A DNA stretch of 64,000 nt. Origin: a virus. The position numbers and the translations under genes were made by a program. Numbering within the stretch: position 1 is the first letter of the stretch; the number at the start of each line of letters is the position of its first letter. The stretch covers positions 1 through 64,000 of IMG/VR virus record IMGVR_UViG_3300020202_000070. One strand, 5' to 3'. Under the pieces are notes generated by a model, which searched no databases, had not been told where the DNA came from, and saw nothing but the letters and a program-made list of their open reading frames with translations. Below are positions 42,047 through 49,144 of the stretch, piece by piece.

Positions 42047-43515
42047 GTCGTCGCTCCTTCCTTCGCCGCCTTGTTCGCGGCCCGCTTGTCGCGCCGGGCC
42101 TGCTTCTCGTTCGCCACCTTCGTCAGCGCCTCGAACAGCTTGAGCGCCGCCGACGGCATCAGCCCCGGCACCTTCAGCGTGGGGCTGGGCACGAACCCGC
42201 AGTGCCTCGCGATCCCGCCGCCCTCGCACGGCCGCAGCTCGGCGTCGAGCTTGTCGTCGCGGACCTGAGTCCAGTCGAGGCCGGTGGCGTCGCCGAACAG
42301 GCCGACGATGCGCTTCACGATGTCGCCGCCGGCGAAGTTGGGTTTGGGCTGCGCCGCGGTGGCGCCGCTCGCGGACGCTTCGGTGCGCCGCTCGGCCGCG
42401 GGCATGGGCTTGGACTCAGCCTTCGCCGGCGTAGAGGTCGCCGCAGAACTTGCAGGCGCGGCGGTACTCGTAGCCGTGGACGGGGCAGAAGGGGTCGTGG
42501 CGGGAGGGTCCGCGCGCTGCTCACCCTCCCCGTCGAGCGGCGGGCCGTCGGCGCTCATGCGCTGGAGTTCGGCGAGCTTCGCCTGCGTCTCGGCGTCGGC
42601 CGCGGTCAGTGCCGCCTTGCGGGCGTCCTTCCGCTTGCCGAGCTGGTCGATCTGGAAGGCCGTGAGCCGGCCCGCCTTCGCGTCGGCGTTCACCTTCTCC
42701 ATGACGCCCCTGAGCGCCTCGATCGAGGCCGCGGCGTCGATGGCCCTGCCGTGGGCGTCGCCGAGTTCCCCCTGCGAGAGCGGGGCCGCGACCGGCTCGG
42801 CGGACAGCCACCAGTCGAACAGCGGCCGCCAGAACTCCGGGCCGGGTTTGGTGCAGCTCTTGTTGTCCATCGCCGAGCAGCCGCGGACCTTCTCGACGTG
42901 CGCCTCGTGGCCGGCGTCGAGGCGCAGCACGCAGTCGAACTCGTACTCGGTGTTGTCGCGCTGGTCGGTCTTCATGCCGACCTTCTTGATCTGCGCCCGG
43001 CCGTTGCCGTCCACCGTCCGCTCGTACTCGCTCTTCACCCGCATCGTGACGATACAGTGCGCCCGCAGGTCGGTGAGCGTGGTGAGCATGGTCCGCTGTT
43101 CGGGGGTGACCTTCGCCCACCCGCCGAACTTGTCGCCGCGGTTGGCGCGGGCGTACTCGTCCACCTTCTCCATCGCCCCGTGCCAGGCGTGGGAGAGGGA
43201 ATCGAAGATGATGAGGTCGAAGCCCTGGCCGACGAGGTACTCGTAGCACTCGGCGTAGCCGGCCGGGTTCTGCTTGTCGTGCGGGATGGCGCACGTCTCG
43301 TACTGCCAGGTCTCGCCGTCGATGTGGACGCCGTCGTAGAGGCCCGCCGACTCGTTCTCGCTGTCGGCCACCACGATCCGCTTGCCGATCCCCGCGCGCC
43401 GCATGGCGAACGCGAGGCGCAGGGCCGTGTACGTCTTGCCCGAGCCGGAGAGGCCCTCCAGGCTGATCTTGAGCGGGCGGCGCTGGCGCTTCGCCTTCTT
43501 GACCTCGAAGGACAT
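42043..43515 (-). CDS. RecA-fold ATPase (phage AAA/Sak-like)
   Basis: A 490-residue protein from ATG 43515. Walker A is EGLSGSGKT at residues 20-28, then VVADSENESAGLYD, and Walker B is LIIFDSLSHAW near residue 100. The core resembles phage RecA-like single-strand annealing or recombination ATPases often found beside a YqaJ exonuclease. The C-terminal 250 residues are low-complexity Ala/Pro/Thr-rich sequence with a small domain at the end. Starting further upstream would read through the tRNA-like gene. Confidence 0.75.
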   Translation of the reverse strand: MSFEVKKAKRQRRPLKISLEGLSGSGKTYTALRLAFAMRRAGIGKRIVVADSENESAGLYDGVHIDGETWQYETCAIPHDKQNPAGYAECYEYLVGQGFDLIIFDSLSHAWHGAMEKVDEYARANRGDKFGGWAKVTPEQRTMLTTLTDLRAHCIVTMRVKSEYERTVDGNGRAQIKKVGMKTDQRDNTEYEFDCVLRLDAGHEAHVEKVRGCSAMDNKSCTKPGPEFWRPLFDWWLSAEPVAAPLSQGELGDAHGRAIDAAASIEALRGVMEKVNADAKAGRLTAFQIDQLGKRKDARKAALTAADAETQAKLAELQRMSADGPPLDGEGEQRADPPATTPSAPSTATSTAAPASSAATSTPAKAESKPMPAAERRTEASASGATAAQPKPNFAGGDIVKRIVGLFGDATGLDWTQVRDDKLDAELRPCEGGGIARHCGFVPSPTLKVPGLMPSAALKLFEALTKVANEKQARRDKRAANKAAKEGATT

Positions 43516-43568
43516 GGTCAGACTCCGAAACTGAGGAACGGGAACCGGAACACGCAGGAACAACCCAG

Positions 43569-43641
43569 AACGACCGCCGAGAATTGAACTCGGCCCTCCG
43601 CCCTGCTGGCAGGCGGCGCTCTTCCGCTGAGCTACGGTCGC
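43569..43641 (-). tRNA. tRNA-like gene with enlarged anticodon arm
   Basis: The minus strand folds as a cloverleaf: acceptor GCGACCG/CGGTCGT, D arm GCTC-AGCGGAA-GAGC, T arm CCGAG-TTCAATT-CTCGG. The anticodon arm is 19 rather than 17 bases: stem CCGCC/GGCGG around the 9-base loop TGCCAGCAG, or a 6-bp stem around GCCAGCA. A GCC (Gly) or CAG (Leu) anticodon is possible, but the usual T at position 33 is absent in the second reading. No encoded CCA. Confidence 0.6.
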
Positions 43642-43825
43642 AAGTTGCCGGATCGCGCTTTTGCACCCTCGCGTCGCGCCCGTCCGGCCGGGCGGCCGCC
43701 CCACGAGGGCGGCGGTCACACTCTGATCGAGCCCCGTTCCGTCTCACCCCCGCACGGGACCACGCGGGTCGTTGGCGGCCACGTCCGCCGGTCCCATCGC
43801 CGGCATTCGGCCGCCGGTGATCGCG

Positions 43826-44188
43826 TCACGCGCTCCTGAGCACGTCACCGGCCTCGCCCAGCCGGTCGGCGAGCTTCACCGGGCCGACGGCCTTCGCGGC
43901 GAGGGCCGCCTTCTCCTCGGCCGACAGCTCGCCGAGCGGGGCCAGGTCGATCCCGTTGGCGACCATGAAGCGGAACAGCCCGGCGCGGGTGACGCGGCGG
44001 AACTTCGAGCCCGGCACCCGGAAGCCCGCCAGCCGGCCGGCGTCGAAGCAGCGGATCACGCTCTGCTGGCTGATGCCGCACATCTTCGCCACGGCCCCGG
44101 TCGTGTAGGTCGGCGCCGCCGGGGCCGCCCCGCTCGGCTGAACGGCCGGCGCCGGCCCGGACACTTCGCGCGCGTCGATGACGCCCAT
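43826..44188 (-). CDS. helix-turn-helix regulator or excisionase
   Basis: A 120-residue protein with a MerR/excisionase-type helix-turn-helix at residues 28-80 (YTTGAVAKMCGISQQSVIRC then FDAGRLAGFRVPGSKFRR). This planctomycete-style HTH with a wing is common in mobile elements. It probably controls early genes or assists excision; the target is unknown. Confidence 0.7.
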   Translation of the reverse strand: MGVIDAREVSGPAPAVQPSGAAPAAPTYTTGAVAKMCGISQQSVIRCFDAGRLAGFRVPGSKFRRVTRAGLFRFMVANGIDLAPLGELSAEEKAALAAKAVGPVKLADRLGEAGDVLRSA

Positions 44189-44224
44189 TGCAACACTCCT
44201 CGCCTCGTGGGTTCCGTCCCTCGG

Positions 44225-44539
44225 TCAGGCCGCCACGCCGGCGGCCGCACAGATCGCCTTCCGCCGGGCCGGCAGCAGCATGCCGTGCCGCTTGATCGCC
44301 AGGCTCCGGGGCAGGTCGAAGGCCAGCTTCACGTTGTTGTCCCCCGGGTGGTGCCGGGCGAACATCACCCGCCCGCCGGCCAGCTCGACCGCGCCGTGCA
44401 GGGGCAGCGTGTGGACCGCCTCCCGGCCGCCCTCCCAGACCCGCAGGGTCGCCTCGGCGGGCGACCACCAGTCGAGCTGCACCACGCACGCGGGGCCAAC
44501 GTACACTCGCTCCCGTGCCCGGACGCCGAGTACCAGCAT
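44225..44539 (-). CDS. CsrA-like protein with insertion
   Basis: A 104-residue protein. It begins MLVLGVRARERVYVG and contains VKLAFDLPRSLAIKRHGML at residues 70-88, close to the start and end of CsrA (MLVLSRK... and VRLGIDAPRSV...R). About 40 extra residues lie between those parts. CsrA dimers bind GGA in mRNA leaders; a phage version could alter host or phage translation. Assigned by eye. Confidence 0.55.
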   Translation of the reverse strand: MLVLGVRARERVYVGPACVVQLDWWSPAEATLRVWEGGREAVHTLPLHGAVELAGGRVMFARHHPGDNNVKLAFDLPRSLAIKRHGMLLPARRKAICAAAGVAA

Positions 44540-44571
44540 CGCCGTCGCCCTCCGTGCGCCGCCGCGGTCGG

Positions 44572-44967
44572 CTACTTCTCGTCGAGCACCGTCGGCTCGT
44601 CCGGGTCCGGGCCGTCGTCCTCGGCGTACAGGTCGAACGTCTCGGCCGCGGGCACCGGCGGCCCGACCGGATCGCGCTGCGCGATCCGGTCGTCCATGTC
44701 CCACGCCTCGCCGCCCGCGGCCTCGGCCTCCGCCTTCGCCTTGCACTCCGCGGCGGTGCGCTTCGCCACCTTCTTCTGCACTTCGAGCAGGTGGTGGAGC
44801 TTCAGCGCGTGGAGCTGCGGCAGCGTGCAGCGTTCGAGCAGGGCCAGGGCGCACTCGAACGCGTCGCCCAGTTCGACCAGTCGCACCAGCGCCTCGCGGT
44901 CGGCGGCGATGAAGTCGCCGCCCACGTCGCGGTCGGCCTCGAACACGAACAGCTTGGTCTGGGACAC
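44572..44967 (-). CDS. hypothetical protein
   Basis: A 131-residue protein from GTG 44967. Helical with acidic tail; contains QKKVAKRTAAECKAKAEAEA. Unrecognised. Confidence 0.5.
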   Translation of the reverse strand: MSQTKLFVFEADRDVGGDFIAADREALVRLVELGDAFECALALLERCTLPQLHALKLHHLLEVQKKVAKRTAAECKAKAEAEAAGGEAWDMDDRIAQRDPVGPPVPAAETFDLYAEDDGPDPDEPTVLDEK

Positions 44968-44977
44968 GGTCGGCTCC

Positions 44978-45230
44978 TCAGAACTCCGGAAGGTCGTCGT
45001 CGCGGTCCTCGGCGGCCTCCTGCTCCTCCAGCCGCAGCTCGCGCTCGCGGATGTCCAGCGCCCGGCGGGCCTGCTCGATCCGCTTCTCCTCGACCGCGAC
45101 CTCGCGCCGCCGCCTCGGGCAGCCCGGCGATCACGCCGCGGAGGAAGACGGAGACCGCGTGGGCGATCACCACGGCCGCCGTGCCGGTGCAGACCCACAG
45201 GACCGTGAGGCCCCACTCGACGGGCGTCAT
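44978..45230 (-). pseudogene. membrane plus coiled-coil gene with apparent frameshift
   Basis: From ATG 45230 (AAGGAG upstream) the frame encodes MTPVEWGLTVLWVCTGTAAV and one membrane helix. A long charged coiled coil (EVAVEEKRIEQARRALDIRE ending at DDDLPEF) lies in another frame ending at TGA 44978-44980. They would join in a run of GCGGCGGCG near 45104-45116. The second frame has no start codon of its own, so a frameshift (real, programmed or sequencing) is likely. Confidence 0.45.
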
Positions 45231-45441
45231 CGCGTACTCCTTCGCGTACAGGCGGCCGGCGGGGTACGACCCCCAGGCCCGCGTGCTGTTCCGCACCACG
45301 CGGCCCGGCCGTCACCGGCTCACCGGAAGCCCGCTCGGAGCCGCCGGTCCCGCCGTGGGGCCGGGTTTCTTTCCCCCCGGCGAAGTCGGGCGGTTCGGGC
45401 GCCCCACCCTCCCGTCGCATCCGTGCGGCGAGTCTCACGTC

Positions 45442-45642
45442 TCACACGCCCCGCGACAGCCGCTCCTCCGCGGCCTCGACCACCTGTTCGATCAGCACCT
45501 TCTGCTGCCTGAGCAGGCCGCGCAGCCGCTCGTTCTCTTCGCACAGCCGGCGGCACCGGTCGGCCAGCCGGTCGGCGCAGACGAACAGGGCGAAGATCGC
45601 GGCGGCCATCGCGGCGAAGGCGAACCTGAATTCCGGCCCCAT
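45442..45642 (-). CDS. membrane-anchored coiled-coil protein
   Basis: A 66-residue protein; ATG 45642 is preferred over 45651 for spacing to GAGAGG. One membrane span (residues 6-22, FAAMAAAIFALFVCA) and then a coiled coil (ENERLRGLLRQQKVLIEQV). Spanin-like architecture but no partner is evident. Confidence 0.5.
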   Translation of the reverse strand: MGPEFRFAFAAMAAAIFALFVCADRLADRCRRLCEENERLRGLLRQQKVLIEQVVEAAEERLSRGV

Positions 45643-45675
45643 CGGACACATCCTCTCTCGCGTGCGGGGTCCGGG

Positions 45676-45927
45676 TCAGGCCGCGGCGGGCAGGGCCGCA
45701 CTGGCGGCCGGCGGCGTGCGGGGCGGCACCCTCGGGACGTCGCCCCGCCGGGCCTGGGCGATCGCGCGGTCGAGCAGTTCGCGCAGGTCTTCGGCCTCCT
45801 CGACCGTGTACCGCCGCGACGTGTCGCCGTCGGAGAGCGCGATGCGGATCACCGCGTCGGGCCGGGCGTTCGCCGACGCCTCCAACACGTCCACCCGCGG
45901 CCGGAACTTGCGGTACTTGTTCGACAT
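45676..45927 (-). CDS. small hypothetical protein
   Basis: An 83-residue protein with a basic N-terminus and a helix TVEEAEDLRELLDRAIAQA. Unrecognised. About 205 bp to its right holds nothing I can support. Confidence 0.5.
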   Translation of the reverse strand: MSNKYRKFRPRVDVLEASANARPDAVIRIALSDGDTSRRYTVEEAEDLRELLDRAIAQARRGDVPRVPPRTPPAASAALPAAA

Positions 45928-46132
45928 CGCGATCTCCTTTCGTCCTTTCGCCTCTCGCTCAAACGCGCCGGGCCGCCGCGGGTGCGGGCGATTGGGGGAG
46001 CGCGGCCTCGGGTGCCCGCGTCTCGATGCGCCCGCCGTCGTCGCGACCCGCGCCGGCGGTGAGGGTCGCCGGTGGGGGATGGGGCCGGGCCGTCCGCACG
46101 CTGCGGGGGCCGCGACCCGGCGCGCCTGATCC

Positions 46133-46474
46133 CTACGGGGCGCGGCCGCGGCGGGTCAGCCGCTTCCGCGCCATCAACTCCCGCGCCGCGTCCTCGCTCA
46201 CGGCAAGCGCGGCGATCTCGTCGGGCAGGTAGTACACCGGCTTGCCCGGCCCCTTCCCCTTCGGCCGCACCTGCGAGCACAGGCCGCGGGCGGCGTGACC
46301 CTCCAGCGTCGTCCGCTTGCACGCGAGCTGGGCGCACGCCTGGGCCGTGGTGAGGCGCAGCGGCCTGGCGGCCGGGTTCGCTTCCGGGGTGCGGACGCCC
46401 GCACCGGCGACCAGCTTGGCGAGCGCGGCCTCGATGCGGTCGAGGCGATCCAGGATCGCGGGATCGGCGGACAT
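46133..46474 (-). CDS. small helix-turn-helix protein
   Basis: A 113-residue protein with an HTH at residues 42-100 (LTTAQACAQLACKRTTLEGH then PVYYLPDEIAALA), typical of excisionase-like proteins. It lies beside the divergent control region. Confidence 0.6.
   Translation of the reverse strand: MSADPAILDRLDRIEAALAKLVAGAGVRTPEANPAARPLRLTTAQACAQLACKRTTLEGHAARGLCSQVRPKGKGPGKPVYYLPDEIAALAVSEDAARELMARKRLTRRGRAP
46388..46405. repeat. dispersed 18-bp palindrome copy
   Basis: GGTGCGGACGCCCGCACC, translated as GAGVRT in the HTH gene. Confidence 0.7.
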
Positions 46475-46477
46475 GGG

Positions 46478-46699
46478 TCAGGCTCCGGCTTCGCCGGTCT
46501 CCACCGGGTGCAGTTCGTCGTGCATCTCCTTCACGACTCGGCGGTACTCCCGTTCGATGCCGGGGCCGCCGAATTGCTGGATCGCCTCGGCGATGCTGCA
46601 CCCGTGGCGGTCACGGATCACCTTCACCTGGGCGTGGAAGCTCTTGAAAACCTCCACGAGGGTCTTCTCTTCGGCGGTCACTTCGGCTGCGTCACTCAC
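46478..46699 (-). CDS. first early gene, hypothetical
   Basis: A 73-residue, mostly helical protein starting just inside the divergent control region. Begins MSDAAEVTAEEKTLVEVFKS. Unrecognised; a regulator is possible from position. Confidence 0.5.
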   Translation of the reverse strand: MSDAAEVTAEEKTLVEVFKSFHAQVKVIRDRHGCSIAEAIQQFGGPGIEREYRRVVKEMHDELHPVETGEAGA

Positions 46700-46713
46700 T
46701 TGCCGTCCTCTTA

Positions 46714-46856
46714 GAACCTTTCGGTTCGCCGGGGCAACTTATTCTCAGAACCTTGTACCCCGGAGAATTGAAATAGTCAAGGTGGTCGTGCGAATAAATT
46801 TCTTGAGTCCTTGTGGAACCCAAGTCAGGCGGGCGGTAGCCTGAACCCATAGGTTC
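46714..46856. promoter_or_regulatory. divergent control region with paired operators
   Basis: AT-richer DNA between a leftward and a rightward gene. Two palindromes of the form GAACC-N4-GGTTC lie at 46714-46727 and 46843-46856, near the two ends of the region, with further GAACC half-sites at about 46748 and 46816. A leftward promoter fits TTGACT (46779-46774) and TACAAG (46757-46752) with a 17-base spacer. The right-hand operator would sit just ahead of the rightward start at 46891. This resembles a lysogeny switch. Confidence 0.6.
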
Positions 46857-46890
46857 GGGGCCGAAATCGGCTCCGAGGGGAGATGTTTCC

Positions 46891-47172
46891 GTGCCGGTCG
46901 CCACTATGCCGAATCCGAAGGGCCAGAAGAATCAGCCGCCCGCAACGTCAGACGACGCGGGCGGTCAGCAACCCGACGAGACGGGTAAGGAGAAGAGCAC
47001 GTTGAAGGTGGACCCGGAGGATGCGCGGCTCGTGGGTAAGATCGCCGCACACCGGGGGAAGAGCGTCGCGAAGTTGTTCAAGGACAAGGATGTGCAGGAC
47101 TTCTTCAATCACCTGCTTCTGGAGGAGATGCGTAAAGAATCTGAGCGGATTCAGGGGAAGAAGAAATCATGA
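46891..47172 (+). CDS. small basic protein, possibly RHH repressor
   Basis: A 93-residue protein from GTG 46891 with GAGGGGAG upstream. A Lys/Gln/Asp-rich N-terminal half is followed by STLKVDPEDARLVGKIAAHR and a helix, as in ribbon-helix-helix DNA-binding proteins. Its place next to paired operators suggests it could be the repressor. Confidence 0.55.
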   Translation: MPVATMPNPKGQKNQPPATSDDAGGQQPDETGKEKSTLKVDPEDARLVGKIAAHRGKSVAKLFKDKDVQDFFNHLLLEEMRKESERIQGKKKS

Positions 47173-47308
47173 TCTCGGCCGTACCGTCGGCGGCCCGCCG
47201 GAGGTAGCCGTACCCGACAATCTCCCCGGTGCGGTCACGCAGTATTACCGTTCCCGTCGCCCACGTCGGACACGCCGCCAGCGCTTCGCTCAGGCTTTTC
47301 TCGTTCAC
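47105..47308 (-). CDS. small hypothetical protein
   Basis: A 67-residue protein on the opposite strand, overlapping the 3' end of the previous gene by 68 bases. Strand pattern TGTVILRDRTGEIVGYGYLR looks protein-like. Uncertain. Confidence 0.4.
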   Translation of the reverse strand: MNEKSLSEALAACPTWATGTVILRDRTGEIVGYGYLRRAADGTAEIMISSSPESAQILYASPPEAGD

Positions 47309-47431
47309 GTTCGCGTCTCCCTTCCGCCTTCCAGCTTCCCCGCACCCGACTCTACGCGGTCGCCCAAGATCATAGAAGCCCGTTGCGTCTGCTCACCCGA
47401 ATTGGGCAGTCGTCCGCCCCGGAGCCCTCCC

Positions 47432-48268
47432 ATGAAACTCCCCGCGACCCTCAACCAGACCCTCGCCCGAGTCGCCCGCGAAGTGTTCGAAGCGCTCCAG
47501 GCCGACGACCGCGACACCCTCAAGTGGGGGCTCGACATCGGCGACCGCCGGGTCACGATCGGCATGCGGGCGGCCGCCGAGGACGCCGCCCCGGCCGCGG
47601 CGGACCTGCCCGAGGCGCTGCGCCACCGCTCGCGGCCGGCCACCCGCGAGGTCTACTACGCCCTCCGCGATCTGCGGGACGACGTCGGCCCCGACGCCGT
47701 CGTGCGGCCGGCCGACGTGAAGGCCTGGATGGAGCGCAACGACACCCTCCCCAACGCGCAGTCGATCCACACGATCAACCACGCCCTCAAGGATCTGTTC
47801 GACCGGGACCTCGCCTTCTCGCACCCGGCCCGCGGCTGGGTGCTCGGCTGCCGGCAGCCGTCTCTGCCCATTTCGGGTGGGCAGACCGACCGACCTCCCG
47901 CCCCGGAACTGCGCGCGTACGCTTCTGGCATGGCGGACGCCGGTGTCCGCCGCTTCGCCGGCGCCGCGCTGGCGAACCCCCAGAGGGTCTGGGTGCCGGG
48001 CGAACTGTCGGAGTACGGCGTGCTGATCACGGACCTCGACACCGGCGAGCCGGTGGCCGTCGCCGAGCGGACGGGCCGGATGCAGGTGCTCGACCGCTCA
48101 GGCCGGCTGCGCAGCGTTCCGGCCGCCCGCGGCGAACTGGTGTCGGCCGACCGCGGCCGGGCCGTGGTCCGCTTCGCCCGCGGCGTGCGGGCCACCGTCC
48201 GCGTGCTGGGCGACTGGCAGCTCCGCGGCGAGACCGCCCCCGGACCCGACGAGCCCGCGGTCGCCTGA
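47432..48268 (+). CDS. winged-helix hypothetical protein
   Basis: A 278-residue protein from ATG 47432. Residues 75-145 look like a winged helix (VVRPADVKAWMERNDTLP then HTINHALKDLFDRDLAFSH), and the C-terminal half is beta-rich with LDRSGRLRSVPAARGE. Precedes the integrase on the same strand. Possibly a regulator of integration; unproven. Confidence 0.5.
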   Translation: MKLPATLNQTLARVAREVFEALQADDRDTLKWGLDIGDRRVTIGMRAAAEDAAPAAADLPEALRHRSRPATREVYYALRDLRDDVGPDAVVRPADVKAWMERNDTLPNAQSIHTINHALKDLFDRDLAFSHPARGWVLGCRQPSLPISGGQTDRPPAPELRAYASGMADAGVRRFAGAALANPQRVWVPGELSEYGVLITDLDTGEPVAVAERTGRMQVLDRSGRLRSVPAARGELVSADRGRAVVRFARGVRATVRVLGDWQLRGETAPGPDEPAVA

Positions 48269-48295
48269 CCGCACCCGTTCACCAGGAACTACCCC

Positions 48296-48664
48296 ATGAG
48301 ACGCAAACCGCCCGCCGGCCGCGAAGCCGGCGCGACGCCCTACGGCACCGCCCGGCTCACCGTCTGGGTGCCGGGCGAACCCGGCAGCGGCCCCTTTGCC
48401 GTCACCGTCCGAGACGCCGTGACCGGCCAGACGTACCTGATCGGCGCCGGCAAGCTCGGCCTGCTCGAAGTTCCCGACGGGGAGGGCGGCTGGTACACGG
48501 TGTGGGCGGCCCGCGGCGACTACGAGGGGACCGACGGCCGGCACGCGCTCGTCCGCATGGTGGACGGCGCGCTCCTGCGCGTCGCGATCCTGTGGGCCAA
48601 CCAGTTTTTCGACGGCCGGCGGCCGGCACCCTGGACCCTCGGCCCGCGGAGGCCCGCCGCGTGA
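48296..48664 (+). CDS. hypothetical protein
   Basis: A 122-residue basic protein overlapping the next gene by GTGA. Tryptophan-rich C-terminal part (YTVWAARGDY). Unrecognised. Confidence 0.5.
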   Translation: MRRKPPAGREAGATPYGTARLTVWVPGEPGSGPFAVTVRDAVTGQTYLIGAGKLGLLEVPDGEGGWYTVWAARGDYEGTDGRHALVRMVDGALLRVAILWANQFFDGRRPAPWTLGPRRPAA

Positions 48665-49143
48665 CCGGCCCCTTCGAGGACCGCCGGCCGCCCTTCTGGG
48701 TGTTCGTCACCGGCCACCCCGACGCGATCCCGTCGGGGTACTGGCAGCACTCGCCGTCAGGCCGCCAGTCGCTCGACGTGCCCGGCGTCGCCGAGCTGCG
48801 CTCGTACCTCGACGCGGTCCTCTACCGCCGCCGCGACCGTCACCGCCTGGCCGTGCTCTGCCGCGGCGGGCGGCCGTGCGAGGCCGGCGTGGACGCCGCG
48901 GTGCGCGCCTACTGCGAGGCCCGGGGGATCGCCTGCCTCGTGCAGTTCGCCGAGCCGGACCTCTACGGCCCCGAGGCCGAGTACCGCCGCGACCTCGACG
49001 CCGTGGCCCGCGCGCACGCCGTCGTCTGGTTCGGCCCGCGGGTCGAGCGCGACCCCGTCACGCTGGCCGCGTTCCTGGGCGTCCCGTGCCGCGTCGCGCC
49101 GGTGCGGGCGCCCGCACTCGCCCTCGAAGAGGAGGACGCCTGA
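48661..49143 (+). CDS. Rossmann-like protein, possibly SLOG family
   Basis: A 160-residue protein from GTG 48661. Pattern FWVFVTGHPD, LAVLCRGGRPCEAGVDAAV, CEARGIACLVQ and AHAVVWFGPR resembles nucleotide-binding SLOG/DprA-like Rossmann folds. It ends one base before the integrase ATG. Palindrome-encoded VRAPAL near its end. Confidence 0.5.
   Translation: MTGPFEDRRPPFWVFVTGHPDAIPSGYWQHSPSGRQSLDVPGVAELRSYLDAVLYRRRDRHRLAVLCRGGRPCEAGVDAAVRAYCEARGIACLVQFAEPDLYGPEAEYRRDLDAVARAHAVVWFGPRVERDPVTLAAFLGVPCRVAPVRAPALALEEEDA
49101..49118. repeat. dispersed 18-bp palindrome copy
   Basis: GGTGCGGGCGCCCGCACT in the Rossmann-like gene; here in a different frame, translated within PVRAPAL. Confidence 0.65.
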
Positions 49144-49144
49144 C

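Noticed and set aside
38568-43515. Other cas genes near the array
   Set aside because: Every gene in the interval was examined; none resembles Cas1, Cas2, Cas4 or Cas6.
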